A stretch of DNA of 64,000 bases, taken from the NCBI RefSeq assembly GCF_015142735.1, contig NZ_JACSPN010000002.1, positions 1 through 64,000 on the forward strand, in the 5' to 3' direction. Below the pieces are notes generated by a model. The model worked only from the letters and a program-made list of their open reading frames with translations, was not told the DNA's origin and ran no database searches. Positions within the stretch are counted from its first letter, which is position 1; every line of letters starts with the position of its first letter. The DNA is from Oerskovia douganii (GTDB taxonomy: Bacteria > Actinomycetota > Actinomycetes > Actinomycetales > Cellulomonadaceae). Made by a program: the position numbers and the translations under genes. Shown piece after piece: positions 58,878-64,000 of this stretch.

Positions 58878-58996
58878 GTGCTTCCTCCCATCCGGACTTT
58901 CACCGTCGGTCCTGGAGTTCCACCAGGTCAACCGCGCGTGGGCGCGGGTCGCGGACTGTCACCGCCGGCTCGGAATTGCACCGACCCCGGAGCACG
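58878..58996 (-). promoter_or_regulatory. FMN riboswitch (RFN element)
   Basis: On the minus strand the conserved RFN blocks occur in order: CTCCGGGGTCGGTGCAATTC, GAGCCGGCGGTGACAGTCC, GCGACCCG, a variable stem, GACCTGGTGGAACTCCAGG, then ACCGACGGTGAAAGTCC and GGATGGGAGGAAGC. These are the hallmarks of the FMN-binding aptamer. About 170 bases of GC-rich leader lie between it and the PnuC-like gene, room for an expression platform. FMN binding is expected to switch the gene off. Confidence 0.95.
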
Positions 58997-59117
58997 TTCG
59001 TGCGTACTGCTTGCTGTCTCCTGCAACCGCCGATGCTACCGGGGCATTCCCGGGCCGCCTCGTCGTCGTGATGGGCGCGCTACCCGGTTGCGGCACGACC
59101 GGCGAGCCGCAGCGAGG

Positions 59118-59894
59118 TCACGCACCCAACGCGTCGCGCACGGCGCGCGCCACCTCGTCGGGGTCGGGGTCGCCGTCGAGCACGGTCACGACGACGCGAC
59201 GGGCGGGTGCGCCGCCTGCCGTGACGCCCGGCCCGTCCGCGCGTGAGGGTGAGCCGGGCGCGGCGGGGGGCTCCGTCGTCGGGCCGGCAGGGTTGCGGGC
59301 CGCGCGGCGCAGGTCCGCGAACGCCTCCTCGAGCTCGGGGCGCAGGTCCTGGTCGGGGTCGCGCAGCCAGCGCCGCAGGATCGCGTTGTGCACCGCGACG
59401 ACCGACGCCGCGAACGCGACCGACGCAGTCGAGTTCCGGGTGTCGGTGGGCAGGGTGTCGCGCAGGTAGGACGTGAACGCGCGCTCGTACCGGTGCGTGG
59501 TCACGAGCTCACGGTCGCGCAGCGCGGGCACGTCCTGCAGGAGCCGGTGCCGCGCGACCGACGTCTCGCGCTGGCCCACGTGGTGGTCGAACACGAGCCG
59601 GGCCGCCTTGCACACCTCGACGTACGGGTCGACGTTCTCCAGCTCCTCGGGCGTCACACCGCGTGCCGCCGGCCGGGACTCGCCGAGCAGGACCACGACC
59701 GCGTCGAGCAGCAGCTCGTGGTCCGCGAAGACCACGTCCTCCTTGGAGCGGAAGCGGCGGAAGAAGGTGGCTCGGCTGATCTGGGCGGCGTCCGCGATGT
59801 CCTCGACGGTCGTCTGCTCGTACCCCTTCCGGGTGAACAGCTCGATCGCCGCGTCCACCGCCTGCGCATGCGTGTTGCTTCGTGCGGCACTCAT
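59118..59894 (-). CDS. TetR-family transcriptional regulator
   Basis: A 258-residue regulator. The helix-turn-helix is typical: AVDAAIELFTRKGYEQTTVEDIADAAQISRATFFRRFRSKEDVVFADHE. A ligand-binding helical domain follows, then a Pro/Ala/Thr-rich linker (GPTTEPPAAPGSPSRADGPG) and a short folded tail (ARRVVVTVLDGDPDPDEVARAVRDAL). The tail is an unusual extension compared with the usual 190-210 residues. The ligand and targets are unknown. It is divergent from a membrane protein gene. Confidence 0.9.
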   Translation of the reverse strand: MSAARSNTHAQAVDAAIELFTRKGYEQTTVEDIADAAQISRATFFRRFRSKEDVVFADHELLLDAVVVLLGESRPAARGVTPEELENVDPYVEVCKAARLVFDHHVGQRETSVARHRLLQDVPALRDRELVTTHRYERAFTSYLRDTLPTDTRNSTASVAFAASVVAVHNAILRRWLRDPDQDLRPELEEAFADLRRAARNPAGPTTEPPAAPGSPSRADGPGVTAGGAPARRVVVTVLDGDPDPDEVARAVRDALGA

Positions 59895-60051
59895 GGACGG
59901 GACGCTACACCGAGCACGCCGGGGGACGCGTGCACCACGGGACGGTGGGCGGCGGGTGGCCGTCTGCCGGTCGTCGCGCGCACGGCCCGACGGCGTCGCT
60001 ACAGTGACGAGACAGGCGGCGGCAGGCCGACGCGACCGGGAGGCGACGCGC

Positions 60052-60645
60052 ATGACGGACGGCGACGAGGCCGGGACGGAAGCTCCGGACGAGGGACGGG
60101 GCTCGGACGCCGACGGGTCGGCGGGCTCGTGGAGGAGCGTCGACCACCACGCCCAGCGCGACGCCCTGAGCGACCGGTTCGCACGCGGCGGGCCGGCGGA
60201 CTTCCTCTACGGGGCCGTGGTGTCCGGGTTCATGCTCGCGGTGTCGAGCACGCACGACGCGTCGGGAGACTTCGTGATCCTCGCGGTCGCGGGCGTGCTC
60301 GTCGGGTACTGGGCCGCGCACGTGTACGTGTCGGCGATCGGTGGCCGCTTCCGGGACTCCGACCACACCATCACCGAGCGGCTGAGGCTCGCGACGTCCG
60401 AAGAGGTGTGGGTGCTGATCGGCGGGGTGCCGGCGCTCGCGGTCTTCCTCGTGGGGAGGGTGCTCGGGCTGGGGGTCACCGACTCCGCGCTGATCGCGCT
60501 GTGGTTCACCGTGCTGATGCTGGGCGTCGTGGGGCACCTGGCGGCGCACCGGGCGGGCGTGCGGGGCTGGGCGCTGACCGCGGAGACCGTGGTCGCGGGG
60601 GCGTTCGGGCTGGTCATCATCGGGCTGAAGACACTGCTGCACTGA
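60052..60645 (+). CDS. Four-helix membrane protein, unknown function
   Basis: A 197-residue protein. After an acidic N-terminal 50 residues come four hydrophobic helices (FLYGAVVSGFMLAVSS, VILAVAGVLVGYWAAHVYVS, VWVLIGGVPALAVFLVGRVL, AETVVAGAFGLVIIGLKTLL and a further ALIALWFTVLMLGVVGHLAA). The family is not recognised; the spacing resembles actinobacterial DUF-type membrane proteins. GGGAGG precedes the ATG. It is divergent from the TetR gene, which may regulate it (inference from position). Confidence 0.75.
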   Translation: MTDGDEAGTEAPDEGRGSDADGSAGSWRSVDHHAQRDALSDRFARGGPADFLYGAVVSGFMLAVSSTHDASGDFVILAVAGVLVGYWAAHVYVSAIGGRFRDSDHTITERLRLATSEEVWVLIGGVPALAVFLVGRVLGLGVTDSALIALWFTVLMLGVVGHLAAHRAGVRGWALTAETVVAGAFGLVIIGLKTLLH

Positions 60646-60743
60646 CGGTGTGTCGGGTACACCCGGGGCCGTTCCGCCGCGGGGTCCACGAGGCGCGACC
60701 GTTCGCTCCTGCCGACGCTGAACGTGGTCGATACGCTGCCGAG

Positions 60744-62189
60744 GTGACGCCCACACCGCCGAACTGGTACCCGGACCCGCAGAATCCCTCCGTCGTGCGC
60801 TGGTGGGACGGGCGGCAGTGGACCGGTCACGTGCAGCCCGTTCCTCAACCTGCCGCGAACGCGCAGGAGGCGGCTGCCGCTGCCGCTGCCGCTGTCGCAG
60901 CGGCAGCGGCGATCCCGACCGCAGCGGAGGCGGGGTCCACCGAGGGGACACCGAGGCGCAAGGTCGGGCTCTTCGGCGCCCGCGCCGCCGTGAAGGATCT
61001 CGCCGAGGAGAACGACGAGCTCCGTGCGACGCTGCAGCGCGTCGGGGCATGGGACCTCGCGGAGATCGAGCTGCAGTCCCGGCAGGCACGGGGAGATCTC
61101 GAGGCGCTCGTCGCGCAGGCCGAAGATGCACGCCGGGAGATCGACATCCTGCGCAAGCAGACCGTCGACGTCCGCAATGCGATCGACGTGGCGGAGTTCG
61201 GCCTCTACGACTTCCAGCACCCGGCAGAGGACTCCGCGCGGCTCGCCGGGGAGCTGTCCGCGATCAGGGTCGAGATCAGGAGATGCGTGACGACGAAGAG
61301 GGCGACCACCGCGGTCGCGAACTTCACGTTCAACAACTCCGCAGCCAAGGGCCGCACCTTCGTCAACGACATGTCGAAGATGTTGCTCGCTGCCTACAAC
61401 GCCGAGGCGGAGAACGCCATCAAGACGGTGCGCGCCGGTGGACTCAGCACCGCGCAGGCCCGCCTGGAGAAGTCCGCGGACCGGGTCGCGAAGAACGGGA
61501 GGATGATCGCTCTGGCGATCACAGGTGAGTACCACCGGTTGCGTATGCGAGAGCTCGAGCTCGCGGCACGGCACCTTTCCGCTGTCCAGGCCGCGAAGGA
61601 GGCGGAGCGCGCACATCGTGAAGAGCTTCGTGAGGCGAAGCGCGCGGAGGACGAGCTGCGGCGTGAACGGGAGAAGCTCGACAAGGAGAGGGAGCACTAT
61701 GAGAACGCTCTGCTCGCGTTGGAGGCGCGCGGGGACGAGACCGGCGCCGCGAAGCTGCGAGACCAGCTGACGGAGATCATCAAGTCGATTGCTGACGTGG
61801 ACTACCGGGCGGCGAACGTCCGTGCCGGATACGTCTACGTGATCTCGAATGTCGGGTCCATGGGCGAACAGGTCGTGAAGATCGGAATGACGCGCAGGCT
61901 CGACCCGATGGACAGGGTTCGAGAGCTGTCGGATGCGTCGGTGCCCTTCAACTTCGACGTGCACGCCTTGTTCTTCTCCGAGGACGCGTACGGAATCGAG
62001 GCGATGCTGCACCGCCACTTCGCGGGACGTCGCGTCAACCGGATCAACCTGCGTCGCGAGTTCTTCTACGCGACTCCTGGCGAGGTCCTGGAGGCCTTGG
62101 AGGAGCACAAGGTCGCCGTGGTCGAGTTCCGCGCCGATGCCGACGCCGAGGAGTTCCGAGCGTCGCGAGCCCTGCACGACCAGGCCTGA
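60744..62189 (+). CDS. DUF2510-DUF4041-GIY-YIG (T5orf172-like) protein
   Basis: A 481-residue protein in three parts. The N-terminal DUF2510 motif is PNWYPDPQNPSVVRWWDGRQWTGH. After an Ala-rich stretch come long coiled coils (LAEENDELRATLQRVGAW ... ALRQ-like repeats; AKEAERAHREELREAKRAEDEL) corresponding to DUF4041. The C-terminus is a GIY-YIG-type domain of the T5orf172/MUG113 group: AGYVYVISN, KIGMTRRLDPMDRVRELSDASVP, Glu in the AMLHRHF helix, and INLRREFF. Such domains occur in phage and defence proteins; nuclease activity is possible. Start GTG at 60744. Function unknown. Confidence 0.85.
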   Translation: MTPTPPNWYPDPQNPSVVRWWDGRQWTGHVQPVPQPAANAQEAAAAAAAAVAAAAAIPTAAEAGSTEGTPRRKVGLFGARAAVKDLAEENDELRATLQRVGAWDLAEIELQSRQARGDLEALVAQAEDARREIDILRKQTVDVRNAIDVAEFGLYDFQHPAEDSARLAGELSAIRVEIRRCVTTKRATTAVANFTFNNSAAKGRTFVNDMSKMLLAAYNAEAENAIKTVRAGGLSTAQARLEKSADRVAKNGRMIALAITGEYHRLRMRELELAARHLSAVQAAKEAERAHREELREAKRAEDELRREREKLDKEREHYENALLALEARGDETGAAKLRDQLTEIIKSIADVDYRAANVRAGYVYVISNVGSMGEQVVKIGMTRRLDPMDRVRELSDASVPFNFDVHALFFSEDAYGIEAMLHRHFAGRRVNRINLRREFFYATPGEVLEALEEHKVAVVEFRADADAEEFRASRALHDQA

Positions 62190-62267
62190 GGGGCCGTTCA
62201 CGAGCCGCGGTCGGACGGGCTCTTCGGCGGCGGTCCGCGACAGATCCGACCGGTGCCGACACCGCGG

Positions 62268-62912
62268 CTACGCCGCCGCCCGCACCAGCTCACCGCACGT
62301 GAGCTCGACCGCGAGCGTGTTCCCGGGCGGGGCGAGCGGGCACGCCCACGCCGGGTCGTACGCGCACGACGGGTTGTACGCGAAGTTGAGGTCGACGACC
62401 AGGGTGGCGTCGCCGTCGGGCAGGAGGGACGGGCCGGACCCCAGGTCCGCGCCCTTGATCGTGTCCAGCAGGTACCGTCCACCGCCGTACGTCGCGGGCG
62501 AGCGGTCCTTGACCGGCACGAACAGCCCGCCCCCGTAGGAGCGCAGCGCCCACACGTCGAGCGCCCCCAGCCCGGGGAGGTCGAGTCGCCCGACGCGCTC
62601 GAACGGCACGACGCCGTCGGTGCCCGTGGGGACGTCGAGGCGTGCGGCGTCCGGCGTGCCACGCGCAGGGTCGGGCACGAGCGGCACCTCGAAGCGCAGC
62701 GACGCGTCGTACGGGCCGACCGGCACCCCGGTGAAGGCGGGCCGGTCCTCGGGCAGGACCGGCGACGCCGGGTGCTCGGCCAGGAGGTCGTCGCGCGACG
62801 CGACCCAGTACTCGTGCGCGGCCGCAGGGTCCTCGACGGCCACGTCGCGGACGTGGGCGTAAAGACGCTGGACGCGACGGCGCCAGTCGACGACGTGCAG
62901 CTCGGAGATCAT
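62268..62912 (-). CDS. DUF1684-family protein
   Basis: A 214-residue protein with the DUF1684 pattern: R(V/Q)RRLYAHVRD then AAHEYWVASRDDLLAEHPASPVLPEDRPAFTG near the N-terminus. The second half contains LRSYGGGLFVPVKDRSPATYGGGRYLLDTIKGADLG and DLNFAYNPSCAYDPAWACPLAPPGNTL, whose Tyr-Asn-Pro-x-Cys motif is highly conserved. The family has no established function. It is followed by the acetyltransferase gene upstream on the same strand with 39 bp between. Confidence 0.88.
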   Translation of the reverse strand: MISELHVVDWRRRVQRLYAHVRDVAVEDPAAAHEYWVASRDDLLAEHPASPVLPEDRPAFTGVPVGPYDASLRFEVPLVPDPARGTPDAARLDVPTGTDGVVPFERVGRLDLPGLGALDVWALRSYGGGLFVPVKDRSPATYGGGRYLLDTIKGADLGSGPSLLPDGDATLVVDLNFAYNPSCAYDPAWACPLAPPGNTLAVELTCGELVRAAA

Positions 62913-62951
62913 CTGGCCAGGGTGCCAGGCGGGAGGCCCACCGGCACCCTC

Positions 62952-63512
62952 TCAGGCGCGAGGGCCCGACGGGGTCGAGGTGCCCGCCACGTCGTGGTGG
63001 ACCGCTAGCGTCAGGTCGCGCACGTAGGTCTGCGAGTCGCGTCGCAGCAGGGAGTGCTCGACCGGATCCCCCCACGGGACCCAGCCGTCCCGCTCGTAGA
63101 GGCCGACCGCCCCGGCGTTGTCCGTCAGGACGTGAAGCACGGCGCGGGAGTAGCCCTGCCCGGCGAGCAGCTCGGTGACGTGCTCGAGCAGCCGACGGCC
63201 GAGACCCGAACCCTGGGCGCGCGGATCGACCGCGAGCAGGCCGAGCACCGGGGACTCGGGTGGGTCGCTCTCGATGCCGCTGCCCGGCCGCGTCGCCAGG
63301 GCGAAGCCGACGACGCCACCCGCGCTGTCCGTCGCGACCGTCCACGCGACGCGCCGGTCGAACTTCCCTCGGGCGCGCGCAGCGACGCCCTCGACATGGC
63401 GTCCGTCGCGCGCGGCGCTCGCCTCGACCCACACCCCCACGCACTGTTCGGCGTCGCCCTGGAGTCCGGGGCGCAGCTCGAAGAGGTCAGGCGCTGGGGT
63501 CGACGGGATCAC
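62952..63512 (-). CDS. GNAT-family N-acetyltransferase
   Basis: A 186-residue acetyltransferase. The acetyl-CoA-binding motif is VDPRAQGSGLGRRLLEHV (Q/RxxGxG/A). The preceding strand is VLGLLAVDP, and LHVLTDNAGAVGLYERDGWVPWG is the C-terminal GNAT signature. The substrate is unknown. I favour the GTG at 63512, with AGG upstream; the frame extends to an ATG at 63617 that would add a less typical stretch. It is probably co-transcribed with the DUF1684 gene. Confidence 0.87.
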   Translation of the reverse strand: MIPSTPAPDLFELRPGLQGDAEQCVGVWVEASAARDGRHVEGVAARARGKFDRRVAWTVATDSAGGVVGFALATRPGSGIESDPPESPVLGLLAVDPRAQGSGLGRRLLEHVTELLAGQGYSRAVLHVLTDNAGAVGLYERDGWVPWGDPVEHSLLRRDSQTYVRDLTLAVHHDVAGTSTPSGPRA

Positions 63513-63758
63513 GGAGCCGAACCTACCGGAGCCCGAGCAGGCAGCCGCCGCCACGTTGCCGAAGCCTCTCTCCAGGCGAGCCCCGGGTAGTGCCTCCGGG
63601 GGGTGCGGCCTCGCCACAGCCCGGGTGTCGTCGGCTCGTCCGGCGCCGGACGGGGCTTCCTGGCCATCGTCGTCTCCCCCCCCGGGCCCCGGGGTGAGGC
63701 CGCGCGCACAGCACAGGGTGCGCGCGCTTCGCGCCGAGCCCCTGACCGGCAGGGACGC
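63513..63758. other. Spacer between acetyltransferase and methyltransferase genes
   Basis: About 245 bases holding the promoter of the acetyltransferase/DUF1684 pair on the minus strand and the trailer of the methyltransferase-like gene. It contains GC-rich inverted repeats (GCCCCGGG blocks) but no gene with a ribosome site. Confidence 0.35.
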
Positions 63759-64000
63759 TCAGTGGTGCAGCCGGTAGAACCGGAAGACGCTGAACCCGTC
63801 GATCGGCAGGACCTCGACGCGGCTGAACCCGGCGTCGAGCGCGTACCGTTCGAGCGTCGCGGGCCGCATGACCGTGCCAGTGCCCGCCGACGGCGGCGAC
63901 GACAGCCCGTCGGGCAGGCAGATGAACTGGCTGTAGCCGTACATGAGCCGCTCGACGTCGTCGCCCGGCGCGGCGAACTCCTCGGCGACGGCCTCGTCCA
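63759..64000 (-). CDS. SAM-dependent methyltransferase, C-terminal part (cut by window end)
   Basis: Only the last 80 or so residues are inside the window. The frame is open from the window edge. EEFAAPGDDVERLMYGYSQF followed by ICLPDGLSSPPSAGTGTVMRPATLERYALDAGF is typical for the end of class I methyltransferases of the actinobacterial 'helix-turn-helix plus methyltransferase' type, with the final FRFYRLHH strand. The reaction and full start cannot be read. Confidence 0.7.
   Translation of the reverse strand, partial: DEAVAEEFAAPGDDVERLMYGYSQFICLPDGLSSPPSAGTGTVMRPATLERYALDAGFSRVEVLPIDGFSVFRFYRLHH

Noticed and set aside
60744-62189. Evidence of a full defence island
   Set aside because: Neighbours are ordinary metabolic or regulatory genes; no integrase, toxin, restriction or CRISPR genes are present.

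Overview
The window is a very GC-rich, densely coded stretch of chromosome. The gene content fits an actinobacterium of the order Micrococcales, probably Cellulomonas/Cellulosimicrobium/Oerskovia-like. That rests on a dnaK-grpE-dnaJ-hspR operon with HAIR operators, a TIGR02569-family kinase-like protein, a DUF2510 protein, an actinobacterial-type Tad pilus locus, a divergent upp/tadA pair, and an exported GH18 chitinase with CBM5/12 modules. The genus is an inference, because no rRNA gene is present. I see no insertion sequence, integrase, prophage or CRISPR array.

Layout. 0-9 kb holds a class A penicillin-binding protein, an SRPBCC/ArsR pair behind twin palindromic operators, a PAP2 phosphatase plus nucleotidyltransferase operon, a kinase-like protein, a Nudix hydrolase and an exported, membrane-anchored HExxH metalloprotease. 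9-15 kb holds a protein made of four cold-shock domains, then dnaK-grpE-dnaJ-hspR with two HspR boxes, then a cysteine-rich DUF1540 protein behind two palindromes. 15-24.6 kb holds a degenerate GGDEF-like protein and, divergent from it, a 1,759-residue protein that joins an ECF sigma factor, a zinc-binding anti-sigma motif, a membrane region and a long exported repeat region ending in a CBM5/12-like module. A glutathionyl-hydroquinone reductase homologue, a lipoprotein and a receiver-less winged-helix regulator follow. 24.9-26.2 kb carries upp and the tRNA deaminase tadA.

26.2-41.9 kb is a Tad (type IVc) pilus locus. On the minus strand are the prepilin peptidase and a DUF192 protein. On the plus strand is a tightly overlapping run: zinc-ribbon protein, CpaB, a TadZ-TadE fusion, TadE, the CpaF ATPase, TadB, TadC, a histidine kinase, a frameshifted response regulator, Flp pilin, a TadG-like protein, an OmpA-domain protein, two lipoproteins, a 479-residue TadE-like surface protein and two small membrane proteins. 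The start/stop overlaps suggest translational coupling.

42-64 kb holds a sirtuin divergent from a secreted chitinase, a DUF4956-VTC-DUF4353 (Cthe_2159-like) envelope operon, tRNA-Ser(CGA), signal peptidase I, a polysaccharide-deacetylase-like lipoprotein, a Nudix hydrolase, a solitary AztD-like zinc chaperone with a Zur-type box, a GT-C family membrane glycosyltransferase, a thiolase and acyl-CoA dehydrogenase, a VOC protein, a PnuC-family transporter under an FMN riboswitch (therefore probably the riboflavin transporter RibM/PnuX), a TetR regulator, a DUF2510-DUF4041-GIY-YIG protein, a DUF1684 protein, a GNAT acetyltransferase and the 3' end of a methyltransferase cut by the window edge.

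The most unusual element is the sigma/anti-sigma/sensor fusion at 16280-21559. It could couple an extracellular polysaccharide, possibly chitin, directly to transcription in one polypeptide. It also carries a perfect 411-bp internal duplication with codon use unlike its flanks.
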